From Nonomuraea sp. NBC_00507 (GTDB lineage Bacteria > Actinomycetota > Actinomycetes > Streptosporangiales > Streptosporangiaceae), in assembly GCF_036013525.1 (NCBI RefSeq), contig NZ_CP107853.1, positions 5,084,001 to 5,148,000 on the forward strand: 64,000 nucleotides of DNA, given 5' to 3'. Under the pieces are notes generated by a model that worked only from the letters and a program-made list of their open reading frames with translations, was not told the origin of the DNA and did not search any database. A program made the translations under genes and the position numbers. Below are positions 31,373 through 42,038 of this stretch, in pieces; position 1 is the first letter of the stretch; the number at the start of each line of letters is the position of its first letter.

Positions 31373-31593
31373 GATTGATCAATGTCCATAGCCCGGAGCG
31401 ATGCGGGCCCCCTTCCGCTCGTGCCGCGAAAGCGCAGGCGGACGGGCCGCCGTGACCCTACATGACCCAATTGCAGCGTTGACTCCGTGGTCCGACTCTA
31501 TGAAAAGCCCCCACCCGCCGTGCACCGTCGAGGAGGCGGTCATGCACGGATACGCCGGATGCATTCCGGTTCCGCAGAAGGAGTAGTTCTCTC

Positions 31594-32826
31594 ATGGAGA
31601 CAGCACGGAAGCGCCGCGGTAAGGCGCCCAAAGTGACTGTCGCGGCAGCGGCCCTCCTCCCCCTCACCCTGACCGCCCTGACCGGATGCGGCGGAGCGGG
31701 TGCTGCCGACGCTCAAGCGAAGAACACCTTGACGATCCAGGACTATTACGACGAGGCGCATGATCCGATCTACCACGCGTGCGCGAAGAGCCTCGGCGTC
31801 GACATCGAGATCAACCACATCCCAGGGCCGGGGCTGATCCCCAAGGTGCTTCAGCAGAGCTCCTCGCGCACCCTTCCCGACGTGCTGATGCTCGACAACC
31901 CTGACGGACAGCAGATAGCCGCCTCCGGCGCGCTCGCACCGCTGACCGACTACGGCGTGAGCGGAGAGGGCCTGGTGCCGTCCGTCGTGAAGGCCGGCAC
32001 GTACGAGGGGAAGCTGTACGGCCTCGCCCCCGCCGTGAACACCCTCGTCATCTTCTACAACAAGGACCTGTTCGAGGCCGCCGGCATCACCTCACCTCCC
32101 AAGACATGGGACGAGCTGCGTGCCACCGCGAAGAAGCTCACCACGCAAGACCGTTACGGCTTCGCGATGAGCAACATCAACACCTACGAGGGGACGTGGC
32201 AGTTCCTGCCGTTCATGTGGAGCAACGGCGGCTCGGAGGAGGACATCACGACTCCGGAGACCGCGCAGGCGCTACAGCTCCTCGTCGACCTGCAGAACGA
32301 CGGGTCCATGTCCAAGAGCTCGGTCATCTGGAGCCAGGACGACGTGATCGACCAGTTCATCGCGGGGAAGGCCGCGATGGTGGTCAACGGCCCATGGCAG
32401 ATCCCCACGCTCAACGAGCAGAAGGACGTGAACTGGGGCACGTTCACGGTCCCCACGCGGATGGCATCGCAGGACCCGGTGGCCCCGCTCGGTGGTGAGA
32501 TGTTCACGGTGCCGCGGACCGGCGACAAGGCCAAGATGGCCAAGAGCGGGCAGTTCGTGAAATGTCTCGTCTCATCGGCGAGCCAGCTCCAGTCGGCCGA
32601 AGTCAGGCAGAACATCCCGGCGGACCTGGGCGTCGCGCAGAAGTTCGGGGAGTCCAGCCAGACGGTCATGCCGTTCGTCGGCGCCGTGCGGAACGCGCGC
32701 TCGCGCACCGGGATTCTCGGGCCTGACTGGCCCAAGGCGGCCACGAAGATCTACAACGCCGTGCAGATCGCGCTGACGGGTCTGGCCACACCGGCCGAAG
32801 CGCTGCGGCAGGCACAGGGCGAGTAG
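31594..32826 (+). CDS. Sugar ABC transporter substrate-binding lipoprotein
   Basis: The 410-residue CUT1-type extracellular binding protein has a positively charged N-terminus, a hydrophobic stretch and the lipobox LTGC (Cys about residue 32), so it is membrane-anchored by lipid. It has typical segments LYGLAPAVNTLVIFYNKDLFEAAGITSPPKTWDEL and FIAGKAAMVVNGPW. It captures an oligosaccharide or glycoside for the two permeases that follow. GAAGGAG lies a little further upstream of the ATG than usual. First gene of the operon controlled by the LacI protein. Confidence 0.9.
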   Translation: METARKRRGKAPKVTVAAAALLPLTLTALTGCGGAGAADAQAKNTLTIQDYYDEAHDPIYHACAKSLGVDIEINHIPGPGLIPKVLQQSSSRTLPDVLMLDNPDGQQIAASGALAPLTDYGVSGEGLVPSVVKAGTYEGKLYGLAPAVNTLVIFYNKDLFEAAGITSPPKTWDELRATAKKLTTQDRYGFAMSNINTYEGTWQFLPFMWSNGGSEEDITTPETAQALQLLVDLQNDGSMSKSSVIWSQDDVIDQFIAGKAAMVVNGPWQIPTLNEQKDVNWGTFTVPTRMASQDPVAPLGGEMFTVPRTGDKAKMAKSGQFVKCLVSSASQLQSAEVRQNIPADLGVAQKFGESSQTVMPFVGAVRNARSRTGILGPDWPKAATKIYNAVQIALTGLATPAEALRQAQGE

Positions 32827-32895
32827 CCACTCGACAACGAGGCGGCCCGTCCCGAGGCACGCGGGCTCCTCGGTCTTCATCGAAAGGAGTGGCTC

Positions 32896-33846
32896 ATGAC
32901 CTCAGCCAACCTCAGCATCACCGCCGCAGGAGACTCCCTCGGCAGGCTGGGCCGCAAGGCGGCATGGATGCGCCTGTTCCGGCGCCACGCGCAGTGGCTG
33001 TTCTGCCTGCCCGCCATCCTGTTCGTCGCGATGTTCTTCGGATACCCGATCGTCCAGAACATCGTCATGGGTTTCCAGGAGTACGGGGTCTCGACCTTCT
33101 ACAGCGGCGAGGCGCCCTGGGTCGGCCTGGCCAACTACGTGACGACCTTCTCCAGCCGCCTGTTCACCACGACCCTGGTGAACACGGCGCTGTTCACCAT
33201 CGGGTCGATCTCCTTCCAGTTCGTGATCGGGCTGGCCCTGGCGCTGTTCTTCAAGCGCACCTTCCCGTTGAGCGGTTTCCTGCGGTCGTTGTTGCTGCTG
33301 CCGTGGCTGCTGCCCTTGATCGCCTCCAGCGCGGTGTGGAAGTGGATGCTCGACCAGGAGAGCGGCGTCCTCAACCAGTTTCTCGGCCTGTTCGGCGTCG
33401 ATCCGGTCCCGTGGCTGGTCGACCCGACCCTCGCGCTCATCGGGGTCATCGGCGTGAACATCTGGCTCGGGATACCGTTCAACGTCGCGATCCTCTACAG
33501 CGGTCTGCAGGCGGTTCCGCGCGAGCTGTATGAGGCGGGATCGCTGGACGGCGCGGTCGGGTGGAAGGCGTTCAGGCACATCACCTGGCCGAGCATCAGA
33601 TCCGTGGTCAGCGTCGTCCTGGTGCTCGGCGTCGTCTACACGCTCAAGGTCGTCGACATCATCCTCGGCCTGACCGGCGGCGGCCCGGCCAACTCCACCC
33701 AGACCCTGGCGACGAACGCCTACAACAAGTCGTTCGTCGAGTTCAACTTCGGGGAAGGCGCCGCCATCAGCAACGTCCTCATCGTGGTGTCGCTCGTCTT
33801 CGCCATGGTCTACCTCTTCATCTCCCGGCGGGAGGCCCACGAGTGA
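32896..33846 (+). CDS. Sugar ABC transporter permease (MalF-like)
   Basis: The 316-residue inner-membrane protein has six predicted helices, beginning [27 protein letters not shown]. The EAA loop that docks the ATPase is [21 protein letters not shown]. The GAAAGGAG ribosome-binding site is strong. The stop overlaps the GTG of the next permease by two bases. No ATPase gene is in the operon, so a shared MsiK-like ATPase elsewhere is expected, as is usual in actinobacteria. Confidence 0.9.
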   Translation: MTSANLSITAAGDSLGRLGRKAAWMRLFRRHAQWLFCLPAILFVAMFFGYPIVQNIVMGFQEYGVSTFYSGEAPWVGLANYVTTFSSRLFTTTLVNTALFTIGSISFQFVIGLALALFFKRTFPLSGFLRSLLLLPWLLPLIASSAVWKWMLDQESGVLNQFLGLFGVDPVPWLVDPTLALIGVIGVNIWLGIPFNVAILYSGLQAVPRELYEAGSLDGAVGWKAFRHITWPSIRSVVSVVLVLGVVYTLKVVDIILGLTGGGPANSTQTLATNAYNKSFVEFNFGEGAAISNVLIVVSLVFAMVYLFISRREAHE

Positions 33847-34661
33847 ACACGTCATCGACCGTGCGCCGGCTGCCCATGACGGTGCTGGGCGTCTTCTTCC
33901 TCGCCGTGATGATCTTCCCGGTCTACTGGATGCTCAACAGCAGCCTGCAGGCCGATTCCGGCGCCGCCTCCACCGAATTCCTCCCGCTCAACGCGACGTT
34001 CTCCGGATATGCGCAGGCCCTGGAGGAACAGGGCCCGAACTTCGTCACCAGCCTGGTCGTCGCTCTGGGAACGGTCGTGCTGACCCTGGTCATCGCCACG
34101 CCCGCCGCCTACGGCCTCGCGCGCTTCCGTACCCGGGGCAGCAGCGTGTTCCTGCTGGTGTTGCTGATCACGCAGATGATCCCCGTCATGGTCATCGCCA
34201 ACGCGCTCTACCCCCTCTTCAACTCGCTCTTCCTGATCAACAATGTCCTCGGCCTGATCCTCGCCAACACCGCCGCGGGCATCCCGTTCGCCGTGCTGCT
34301 CATCCGCGCGTTCATGGGCGCCATTCCCGGGGCGCTCGTGGAGGCCGCGATGGTGGACGGGGCGGGCAACCTGCGGGCGTTCCTGTCGATCGTCGTACCG
34401 ATCAGCAAGAACGCGATCGTGACCGCCGCCCTGTTCACCTTCCTGTCGGCGTGGAGCGACTTCCTCTTTGCCCTGACCCTGACCAGCACCCCCGAGGTGC
34501 GGCCCATCACCCTGGGCATCTACGACTACATCAGCGCGAACACCCAGGACTGGAGCGCCGTCATGGCGACCGCGGTGCTCGCCTCCGTCCCGGCGGCCCT
34601 GCTGCTGATCTTCGCCCAGCGCTACATCGCGGCAGGCGCCGTCAGCGGCGCCGTCAAGTGA
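33843..34661 (+). CDS. Sugar ABC transporter permease (MalG-like)
   Basis: The 272-residue protein starts at the GTG that overlaps the upstream stop (GTGA). Six helices are visible, from [22 protein letters not shown] onward. The EAA loop reads [21 protein letters not shown]. It ends with the MalG-type [13 protein letters not shown]. It pairs with the preceding permease to form the translocation channel. Confidence 0.92.
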   Translation: MNTSSTVRRLPMTVLGVFFLAVMIFPVYWMLNSSLQADSGAASTEFLPLNATFSGYAQALEEQGPNFVTSLVVALGTVVLTLVIATPAAYGLARFRTRGSSVFLLVLLITQMIPVMVIANALYPLFNSLFLINNVLGLILANTAAGIPFAVLLIRAFMGAIPGALVEAAMVDGAGNLRAFLSIVVPISKNAIVTAALFTFLSAWSDFLFALTLTSTPEVRPITLGIYDYISANTQDWSAVMATAVLASVPAALLLIFAQRYIAAGAVSGAVK

Positions 34662-34687
34662 ATCCCTTGAAGAAAGGACACGTCATC

Positions 34688-35470
34688 ATGCGACCTCTTC
34701 ACGTCACCGTGTGGGGTGAGAACCGGCACGAGCAGGCCGAGCCCAGTGTGGCCGAGATCTATCCGGACGGCATGCACAACGCCATCCGGCGCGGCATCGA
34801 GGGCTGGCTGGGGGAGAAGGCGACCGTCGCCACGGCCACGCTCGACGACCCCGAGCACGGCCTGACCGAGGAGGTGCTCGCCGGGACCGACGTGCTCACC
34901 TGGTGGGGCCACGCCGCGCACGCGGAGGTGTCCGATGAGGTGGTCGATCGGGTGCACCGGCACGTCCTGTCGGGCATGGGCCTGGTGGTGCTGCACTCCG
35001 GTCACTGGTCGAAGATCTTCACCAAGCTCATGGGCACCACGTGCACGCTGCGCTGGCGCAGCGCCAACGATCGTGAGCTGGTCTGGACGGTGAACCCGGC
35101 CCACCCCATCGCCCGCGGCATCCCCCACCCCATCGAGATCCCCGCCCAGGAGATGTACGGCGAGCAGTTCGACATCCCTGAGCCCGACGAGCTGATCTTC
35201 ATCAGCTCCTTCACCGGCGGCGAGGTGTTCCGTAGCGGCTGCACCTTCCGGCGCGGCAACGGCAAGATCTTCTACTTCAGCCCCGGCGACCAGGACTATC
35301 CGGTGTATCACCATCCGGACGTGCTGCACGTCATCGCCAATGGCGTCGAGTGGGCGGTCGGCGACCGGTCCCGGCGCGAGCTGCCGATCCTGCTGCGCTA
35401 CGAGATGGGCGACTTCTTCAACGGGCACGGCTACCAGGGTGCGATGCACAACAAGGAGAACGCCGAGTGA
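34688..35470 (+). CDS. ThuA-domain protein
   Basis: The 260-residue protein of the ThuA (trehalose-utilisation) family has a class I glutamine amidotransferase-like fold: [64 protein letters not shown] and the late [29 protein letters not shown]. ThuA partners with the Gfo/Idh/MocA enzyme ThuB in 3-keto-disaccharide metabolism in rhizobia. The same gene pair here suggests oxidation and cleavage of a glycoside. The stop overlaps the next start (GTGA). Confidence 0.87.
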   Translation: MRPLHVTVWGENRHEQAEPSVAEIYPDGMHNAIRRGIEGWLGEKATVATATLDDPEHGLTEEVLAGTDVLTWWGHAAHAEVSDEVVDRVHRHVLSGMGLVVLHSGHWSKIFTKLMGTTCTLRWRSANDRELVWTVNPAHPIARGIPHPIEIPAQEMYGEQFDIPEPDELIFISSFTGGEVFRSGCTFRRGNGKIFYFSPGDQDYPVYHHPDVLHVIANGVEWAVGDRSRRELPILLRYEMGDFFNGHGYQGAMHNKENAE

Positions 35471-36561
35471 GCGCTTTCGCCCGCGTCGCCGATCCGGCGC
35501 GCCCGCTCCGCGTGGTGCAGGTCGGTGCAGGTGCGATGGGCCTGGCCTGGATGCGTACCCTGACCGCGTCCGACGACGTCGAGCTCGTCGGGGTGGCCGA
35601 CCTCGACGTCGATCGGGCGCAGGCGGCCGTACGCGCCGTCGGCGCCGACGCCAAGGTGGACGTCTCGCTCGGCGGCCTGCTGGCGGCCACCGAGCCGGAC
35701 GCCGTCGTGAACGTCACCGTCCCGGCCGCCCACGCCGAGGTGAACGTCGAGGCGCTGTTCGCCGGGGTCCCGGTCCTGTGCGAGAAGCCCGCCGCGCCGA
35801 CGCTGGCCGAGGCGGTCGTCCAGGTCGCCGCCGCTGAGGCGACCGGCCGGCTGCTGATGATCAGCCAGTCGCGCCGCTACTACGCCGCGCTGGCGGAATA
35901 CCGGCGCCGCCTTGCCGAGCTCGGCACCCCCGGCCTGCTCACCACCGACTTCTTCCGCGGTCCGCGCTTCGGCGGCTTCCGCGACGAGATGGAGCAACCG
36001 CTGCTGGTGGACATGGCCATCCACGCCTTCGACGCCGCCCGCTACCTGCTCGACGCGGAGCCGGTCTCGGTCAGCTGCGAGAGCTGGAACCCCGCCTGGA
36101 GCTGGTATCGGGGCGACGCCGCGGCGACGGCGACGTTCCTCTTCGACGACGGCACCCGTTACGTGTACACCGGCGCCTGGTGCACTGACGGGCTGGAGAC
36201 GTCCTGGAACGGCCAGTGGCGGGCGGCCGGCTCCGGGGGCGCCGCGACCTGGGACGGCGAGGACCGCGTCACCTCCAGCGTGAGCGGCGCGGCGGACGTG
36301 CCGCCGGGCGCCAACGAGCAGATCGGCGGCGCGCTGGAGGAGTTCGTGGGGGCGCTGCGCACGGGCGTGGAGCCGTCAGGGGCGATCGCCCGCAACATCA
36401 TGAGCCTCGCCATGGTCGAGGCGGCGGTGCGGTCGGCGGAGTCGGGGGCGCGGGTCCACATCGATGCGTTGATGGACCAGGCCCGCCACGACGCGCTGTC
36501 CCGTACCGTCCGCGAGGAGATCCGCGCGCGGCTCGAGTCCTGGGAGCCGCGGCGCCGCTGA
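35467..36561 (+). CDS. Gfo/Idh/MocA-family dehydrogenase (ThuB-like)
   Basis: This 364-residue NAD(P)-dependent sugar dehydrogenase has a Rossmann domain with [19 protein letters not shown] and the family signature [14 protein letters not shown] (the Lys of EKP is catalytic). The C-terminal sheet domain includes [17 protein letters not shown] with the conserved Asp and His. It probably oxidises a sugar hydroxyl (3-keto formation) in concert with the ThuA protein. The GTG start overlaps the ThuA stop. Last gene of the LacI-controlled operon. Confidence 0.9.
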   Translation: MSAFARVADPARPLRVVQVGAGAMGLAWMRTLTASDDVELVGVADLDVDRAQAAVRAVGADAKVDVSLGGLLAATEPDAVVNVTVPAAHAEVNVEALFAGVPVLCEKPAAPTLAEAVVQVAAAEATGRLLMISQSRRYYAALAEYRRRLAELGTPGLLTTDFFRGPRFGGFRDEMEQPLLVDMAIHAFDAARYLLDAEPVSVSCESWNPAWSWYRGDAAATATFLFDDGTRYVYTGAWCTDGLETSWNGQWRAAGSGGAATWDGEDRVTSSVSGAADVPPGANEQIGGALEEFVGALRTGVEPSGAIARNIMSLAMVEAAVRSAESGARVHIDALMDQARHDALSRTVREEIRARLESWEPRRR

Positions 36562-36702
36562 CGGCCTGTTCCCGCAGCACAGAGAGCATGTGGAGGGTGA
36601 AGGCCTTGGTCTAGTACGTACGGGCGCGGAGGCCCGGTTCACTCCTATGCCGGATGGCGGTGGGGCCGGAGCAGGGGTGATGAAACACCACACAATGGGG
36701 CA

Positions 36703-37791
36703 ATGGCATACCCTCCACAACCTCCCCCGGAAGATCCGTGGGGTCCGCAGGCACAGGGAGCACCGCAGGAGCACCTCCGGCCTGGGTACGGCCAGCCGGG
36801 ACATGGCCCCCAGCCGCGGCAAGGGGGCCCGCCGACCGGCTTCGGCCGTCAGCATGGCCGGCACGGCGCACTCGGGGCACCCGGCCCGCAGGGTCCGTAC
36901 AACCCCTACGACTCCCCGAGCGTCTACGGGGACCCGCAGAGCCTCTACGGCGGTGCCCAGAGCCCGTATGTCCTGCAGAACCAGTACGGTTCGCAGAATC
37001 AGTACGGCCACGGCGACCCGTACGGCATGCTCCAGGACCAGTACGATTACGGTCTGCCGCCCAAGCGCAACAGCACGCTGATCATCGGGTTGTCCGTCGG
37101 CTTGGGCCTCCTCCTCCTCCTGGCCGGCGGCACGGTGGGCGCGGTCTCCTACCTCAACGCCTCCGGCTCCAAGCCCTCCGTCGCCCTGCCGAGCACGGCG
37201 GCCCCCACGACGGCGCCTTGGCAGTCCGAATCCCCGTCGAAGGAGCCGTCGGACGAGCCGACCGAGTCGGCCGCCGAGCCCACGGGCAGCCCGGCCACCT
37301 CGACGAAGGCCCAGCCGGGATCGCCGATCGCCCACACCGAGTTCGACGACTGGAAGTTCGACCTGACCGGCGTCAAGTTCGACGCCAACAAGGTTGAGGG
37401 CTGGACGTACGACACGTGCGATCCGGTGGACGGTGAGGGTGTGCTGGCCAGGAACAAGTGCGAGCGCGCCGTCCAGATCGCCTACTCGGCGTACCGCGGG
37501 CACCTCAAGGCGGTGCAGGTCATCATGGCGTTCCCCAGCGACAAGGCCGCCAAGGCCACCGCCAACCGGCTGGCGAAGCTCACCTCGAACGCGGTGAACA
37601 TCCGCAGGGACATGACCCACACCACATACGCATACGGGAGGATCCGCACGAACGTGGCCAAGAAGTATGTGGTCGCCACGATCGTCACCGCGGACAACAC
37701 GGCCAAGTCCAAGGCCGACAAGTTCCATCTCTACCTGCAGGCCGACTCCGTCGGCTACTTCCTGCTCCGCGACGTGACCGTCACCAGCTGA
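36703..37791 (+). CDS. Single-pass membrane protein with Pro/Gly/Tyr-rich cytoplasmic tail
   Basis: The 362-residue actinobacterial protein of unknown function has about 120 residues rich in Pro, Gln, Gly and Tyr (repeats like QNQYG, QSLYGG). One membrane helix follows (LIIGLSVGLGLLLLLAGGTVGAVSYL), then a Ser/Thr/Pro linker and a folded exported domain of about 150 residues with two cysteines (TYDTCDP, NKCERAV). The tail resembles those of cell-envelope proteins near Ser/Thr kinases. No partner is evident; the downstream CHAT gene is convergent. Confidence 0.6.
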   Translation: MAYPPQPPPEDPWGPQAQGAPQEHLRPGYGQPGHGPQPRQGGPPTGFGRQHGRHGALGAPGPQGPYNPYDSPSVYGDPQSLYGGAQSPYVLQNQYGSQNQYGHGDPYGMLQDQYDYGLPPKRNSTLIIGLSVGLGLLLLLAGGTVGAVSYLNASGSKPSVALPSTAAPTTAPWQSESPSKEPSDEPTESAAEPTGSPATSTKAQPGSPIAHTEFDDWKFDLTGVKFDANKVEGWTYDTCDPVDGEGVLARNKCERAVQIAYSAYRGHLKAVQVIMAFPSDKAAKATANRLAKLTSNAVNIRRDMTHTTYAYGRIRTNVAKKYVVATIVTADNTAKSKADKFHLYLQADSVGYFLLRDVTVTS

Positions 37792-37803
37792 CCGATCACC
37801 GGG

Positions 37804-40800
37804 TCATGCCCCCGAGTGCAGGAATGCCGCCCAGGCCGAGGGCTGCCCAGGCCTGGCCTCGCGCATGCGGCGCGTGGCCAGGTGCAGGGCGAGTGCGCCG
37901 GGGATCCGGATCGGAGCGTCGATCGTCTCCCGTAGCTCTCGGTGGAAGTCGGCGGCCATCGTCGCCGCGACGTGGTCGCCGATCTCCCACAGTGTGGCGA
38001 CGGCCTGGGCGTAGCCGGCCAGCTGGAAGGCAGAGGCCAGGTGGATCGCCTCGTCGGCGAGCTTGGCGCTGCCGCGGGCGGTCGCGCAGGCGGAGAGGTA
38101 GGCCAGCTCGGCGTGGTCGAGGTGGAGCCGGCTGATCTCGGTGACGTTCAGCGGCCCGTCGTCCAGCAGGAGATGGCTCGCCGAAGGGTCGTACGGGTCG
38201 CTGCTGGCGTGGCAGGCGAAATGCGCGACGGTCGCGTCGGGCAGCGCGGCCAGCACGGCGGCGCGGGACGCCTGCGGGCCGATGAGCGCCAGGCCGTGGA
38301 CCCGGGAGGTGACCTCGACGGCCTCACGCGCGGTCTCCGGCAGCGCGGCATGGCCGGGAGTCGCCGGCATGGCCACGGTCAGGCCGGCGCGGCGCGACGG
38401 CACGGGACGGGAGCGGCTGTGCAGCAGGGCGCGCAGGGTGGGCGTGTACGACGAGACGGCGCGATCGAGGACGGACGCGCCGGCGATCGTGTGACGGCCG
38501 GCGGCGTGCAGGGGAAGCGCATTGAGCGGCCCGGTCGGCGACCACCACAGCCGAGGCCACGACCCGTCTTGCGGAGGCTCGGTGAAGCCCAGCTCCGTCA
38601 GCACGGGTTCGGCCAGGACGTCCCACAGCCAGCCGAGGGTGTCGAGCAGCACCCGCTGCGCCTGGCCGGCCAGCAGCTCCGAGCTGGTCTGCGCGGTGCG
38701 AACCGCGGTGTGGAACGCCTCTGCCTGCTCGATGAGCTCGGCGGCACGCAGGTCAGGCAGCCGCACCAGGCGGACGCCGTCGGCGCACAGAGCAAGCGCG
38801 TCGCAGCGGCGCGGGTTGACGTTGATGCTCACCACCGGCCCTTCGGCGGCGGCCGGTCCCAGGTCCGGCATGCCCAGCGGCAGCGGCATCAGGAACCTCC
38901 CGAACTCGGGGAGCGCCTGGATCCGGCCGACCAGCTCACTCCACTCCGAGGCCATGTCATGCAAGCGCCCGAGGTCGTCCAGCGGCGGTTCATAGCCGAG
39001 ATCGGTGCTGACCTCGCGGATCCGCTCGCGCAGGGCGACGAAATGCTCAGCCAGCCGGGAGTCGGCGGCCCGCAGGTTCTCCAGCTCCCTGCGTGCGTTG
39101 AGCGCGCTGGAGTGCAGCAGCGCGCGCCCGTCCTCCAGTGCTTCCAACGCCGCCGGAGCGTCGCTGCGGTGGATCGCGGATACGGCCTCGTCCGAGGACA
39201 GGCGAGCCAGGCCGCGCGCGGGCAGGTCGTGCTCGCTCGGCGAGGCCGCCGCCAGGGCACGGAACCTGGCGCGGGATCGTGCCGCCATCCCCCACGCCAT
39301 CACGAGCCGCCTGGCCTGCGCCACGTCGCCGGCGACGATCCGGCGGGTCAGGCTGACGGCCTCCTGATAGTCCGATTCCTCATGGATGAGGTGGTATTGC
39401 TGGAACAGCGCGTGTGCGAGGGTCTTCAGCGTCGCCGTGTGCTCCGGGTGATCCTCCGGCAGGGCGGCGAGCCTCCCGCGGGCGTGTTTCAGCGTGTCCT
39501 CGAGCACGGCGAGGGTCTCGAACGGGGACAGCAGCGAGGTTCTCATCATGGTCATGTCGCCGACCAGGGTGGCCGACATGTTCATGGAGCTCATCAGCGA
39601 TGGAAGCACCTCCATCAGCCGGGTCAGCAAGGCGACCGTCTCCCCGATCTGCCCGATCCCGCCCGGTTCGCCGAGGCCGCCCTGCCGCCGGAGCAGCTGG
39701 ATCATGAGCTGGTTCACCGCCAGCAGGGGGCGCTCGGGATGGTCGTCCGGCAGCTCCCGCAGCAGGCGTTCGGTCAGGTCGAGCACCTCGTCGAAACTCG
39801 CCGGGTCGACAGGCGTCGAAGGCGGCTCGTCAGGGGCGAACAGCTGCGTCAGCATCGCGTCGAGCTGATCGTCCGCGCTCAGGTGGCTGGATCGCCGCCG
39901 CATGAACTCGAACGCCTTGCGTTCCAGGTCGGTGTCCGAGGTGTCGCGCAGGAAACCGGCCAAGAGGTCCATGAGCTGCGCGTGGTGCCCCTCGCCGTCG
40001 GACGGGGCGATGCCCAGCAACCGGGCGACGACGGCGAACATGTTGTCCGGTTCGTTCGAGACCTCGCCGCCGGCGGCCGGGATCGCCCGTGCGATGAGTC
40101 CGGTCAGATCGTCCACGCGGCGCCGCGTCTCGGGGTCGAGCCGGCGGGTGGCGGACGGCCTCGGGGGCCGCCGCAGCTCAGCCCTGGCGAGCAGCCTCAG
40201 CCGGGCACGCCGCTCGGGGCCGTGCTCGGGGGTCTGCTGCACGGCCCGGCGCAGGACGGAGACGGCCTCGTCCAGGACGGCGGGATCGGCCTCGCCCGTG
40301 GCATCCGCCCAGAGCAGCAGCGAGGATCCCATATCGGCGAGAATCTGCGGAAGGTTCTGATCCGCGCTCGTCGCCGTGTCCACGGCCAGGCGGAACAGCT
40401 CGATGGCCTCGGACAGCAGCGCCGTGTCCCGGGTCCTGAGAGCCTTGGCCTTCACCGCCAGGGCCAGGCCATTGGCACAGCGGGCATGGTTCGAGTGCTC
40501 TCGTGGGGTGCCCTGGAACGCCTCTCTGAGCACCGCGAGGGCCTCGTCGAGGTTCGGCGGCTCCGGACTCCCGTCCGGCGGCGTCAGCACATCGCTCAGC
40601 ATGAGCGCATACCCGAGATTGCTCAGGATCGTCGCACGGGAGGGATGATCGGGCGGTAGCGGGTGCAGGGCCCGGCGCAGCAGCCCGATCGCGGCCTCGC
40701 CGTCGATGCGCCGGTGCAGCCGGGTGAAGCGTTCGAGCACGAACATGGCCAGGTTGGACAGCGCCTCGGCGGACGCGTACGTCCGCTCTTCCCCCACCGG

Positions 40801-41130
40801 GTCGTCCGGACCGAGCCACTCGCTGAACGAGGAGCGCACCTGGCCGGGCAGCGCGTCCGGCGTGGCCAGATAGAAGGGCATCAGGAGGACGAGCGCGCGG
40901 CCCCACTCTTCCTGCTGTCCCTGCTCCTCGAGCATGACCGCCGCGCGTAACCAGTGCAGCAGCCCGACCGCGGACAACACCTCCTCATCCACGCCCTCCT
41001 GCGTGGCGAGGAACTCGAGCAGCCGCTCGGCCTCGGCCAAGGCCTCGGGGTCGAGAACGGCGGCGCCGTCGCCCGTGCCCGACACCGTGGCGAGCCGGGT
41101 GCGAAGCCCGCTGAGCAGCTGGTCACGCAT
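37804..41130 (-). CDS. TPR-CHAT protein (caspase/separase-like peptidase domain)
   Basis: This 1108-residue protein has a first about 650 residues that are alpha-helical TPR-like repeats (TILSNLGYALMLSD, LNEA/DEALAVLREAFQ patterns). The C-terminal CHAT domain (about 790-1100) has catalytic His974 in HFACHAS and Cys1015 in LSACATA, as in separase/caspase-clan peptidases. A conserved AIHLASAFQLAGYAQAVATLW follows. It is the last gene of a tight three-gene operon (14-bp gap) with a membrane protein and a small Cys/His protein. CHAT proteins act as proteolytic effectors in bacterial conflict and cell-death systems; that this one does so is an inference. Confidence 0.85.
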   Translation of the reverse strand: MRDQLLSGLRTRLATVSGTGDGAAVLDPEALAEAERLLEFLATQEGVDEEVLSAVGLLHWLRAAVMLEEQGQQEEWGRALVLLMPFYLATPDALPGQVRSSFSEWLGPDDPVGEERTYASAEALSNLAMFVLERFTRLHRRIDGEAAIGLLRRALHPLPPDHPSRATILSNLGYALMLSDVLTPPDGSPEPPNLDEALAVLREAFQGTPREHSNHARCANGLALAVKAKALRTRDTALLSEAIELFRLAVDTATSADQNLPQILADMGSSLLLWADATGEADPAVLDEAVSVLRRAVQQTPEHGPERRARLRLLARAELRRPPRPSATRRLDPETRRRVDDLTGLIARAIPAAGGEVSNEPDNMFAVVARLLGIAPSDGEGHHAQLMDLLAGFLRDTSDTDLERKAFEFMRRRSSHLSADDQLDAMLTQLFAPDEPPSTPVDPASFDEVLDLTERLLRELPDDHPERPLLAVNQLMIQLLRRQGGLGEPGGIGQIGETVALLTRLMEVLPSLMSSMNMSATLVGDMTMMRTSLLSPFETLAVLEDTLKHARGRLAALPEDHPEHTATLKTLAHALFQQYHLIHEESDYQEAVSLTRRIVAGDVAQARRLVMAWGMAARSRARFRALAAASPSEHDLPARGLARLSSDEAVSAIHRSDAPAALEALEDGRALLHSSALNARRELENLRAADSRLAEHFVALRERIREVSTDLGYEPPLDDLGRLHDMASEWSELVGRIQALPEFGRFLMPLPLGMPDLGPAAAEGPVVSINVNPRRCDALALCADGVRLVRLPDLRAAELIEQAEAFHTAVRTAQTSSELLAGQAQRVLLDTLGWLWDVLAEPVLTELGFTEPPQDGSWPRLWWSPTGPLNALPLHAAGRHTIAGASVLDRAVSSYTPTLRALLHSRSRPVPSRRAGLTVAMPATPGHAALPETAREAVEVTSRVHGLALIGPQASRAAVLAALPDATVAHFACHASSDPYDPSASHLLLDDGPLNVTEISRLHLDHAELAYLSACATARGSAKLADEAIHLASAFQLAGYAQAVATLWEIGDHVAATMAADFHRELRETIDAPIRIPGALALHLATRRMREARPGQPSAWAAFLHSGA

Positions 41131-41144
41131 GGTCGCCCTCTCCG

Positions 41145-42029
41145 TCAGGTGGACTTACGGAACCTCTCGCTGATCGTCTTTCCTCGTCCCGGCCGGATCG
41201 GCCGCGTCTCGTCGTCGAACCGCTCGAGCAGATCGTCCAGGTAGACGTCCACGGTGGCCTCGACCAGTTCGGCGTAGACGCCGGCGGCCGCTCTCGCCCG
41301 CCGCCACGCGACCAGCCCGGCGCACAGCCCGATCACGGCGCTCGGCCACCACACCACGCCCAGCGCGGCGTACAGCGCGGCCCACCCGCCCAGGGCGGTC
41401 GCCTCATCGAAACGTTGCCTGCTCTCGGTGAGCGGCTCGCGCGCCGAGTCGGGCAGCAGCAGCCACAGGCGTGGCCAGGCAGCGCCCAAATCCAGGCCGT
41501 ACTGCTTGCGCACCCTGGTCGCGGGGGCGTGCAACCGGTCGCCGGTCCAGGTCGGCCGGCGTGGCTCGGTCAGCGCGACGGCGTTCCTCAGCTCTGCGAG
41601 CTCGCCGAGACGGGCGTGATCGCCGTCGGCCTCGGCGTTGTGGTAATCCTGCCTGAGCCGGTTCCAGGCCCGCCTGCGCCGCTCGGTGAGCGCGGTCGTG
41701 AGCGGACGGGCGACGGCCGGCCACCTCCCGGCCAGCAGGTATTCGACGGGCGTGCCGAGCGATCGCGCGACGAATCCGACCGCCGAGGACGCGACGAGCA
41801 GGACGACCAGCAGCACCGCGGTCCGCACCAGGTCGGCCTGCTGCTGACCGCCGGCCGCCGCGGTGAGCTCGATCAGCTTTCGCCAGAGCAGTCCCGCATC
41901 CGCCCAGTGCCGCTGTCCGAGGATGATCGCCATCGTGGCGACGGCCGTGAACACCAGCCCGGGCAGGACGAGCAGAGCGACCCACCGCTCCGCGACCTTT
42001 TTGCCGAGTTCGGTGAGGAAGCCTGTCAT
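41145..42029 (-). CDS. Multi-pass membrane protein of the CHAT operon
   Basis: The 294-residue protein has two N-terminal helices (WVALLVLPGLVFTAVATMAIIL; TAVLLVVLLVASSAVGFVA) and a middle soluble region of about 120 charged residues. A hydrophobic stretch near residues 210-245 (WAALYAALGVVWWPSAVIGLCAGLVAW) forms one or two more helices, and the C-terminus is cytoplasmic. No known enzymatic motif. It lies 9 bp after the small Cys/His gene and 14 bp before the CHAT gene. It is probably the membrane anchor or pore-like partner of the CHAT protein. Confidence 0.6.
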   Translation of the reverse strand: MTGFLTELGKKVAERWVALLVLPGLVFTAVATMAIILGQRHWADAGLLWRKLIELTAAAGGQQQADLVRTAVLLVVLLVASSAVGFVARSLGTPVEYLLAGRWPAVARPLTTALTERRRRAWNRLRQDYHNAEADGDHARLGELAELRNAVALTEPRRPTWTGDRLHAPATRVRKQYGLDLGAAWPRLWLLLPDSAREPLTESRQRFDEATALGGWAALYAALGVVWWPSAVIGLCAGLVAWRRARAAAGVYAELVEATVDVYLDDLLERFDDETRPIRPGRGKTISERFRKST

Positions 42030-42038
42030 GCCGCGTTC

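Noticed and set aside
31379..31593. Small ORFs or a riboswitch in the ABC operon leader
   Set aside because: About 60-codon frames occur on both strands without ribosome-binding sites or conserved sequence, and no known riboswitch core was recognised.
36562..36702. tRNA or other RNA gene in the 141-bp gap after the MocA gene
   Set aside because: No cloverleaf, T-loop or conserved RNA motif is visible.
37942..40659. 905-codon plus-strand open frame opposite the CHAT gene
   Set aside because: Antisense shadow with Gln/Arg/Gly-rich sequence and no domain, while the minus strand has clear TPR and CHAT motifs.
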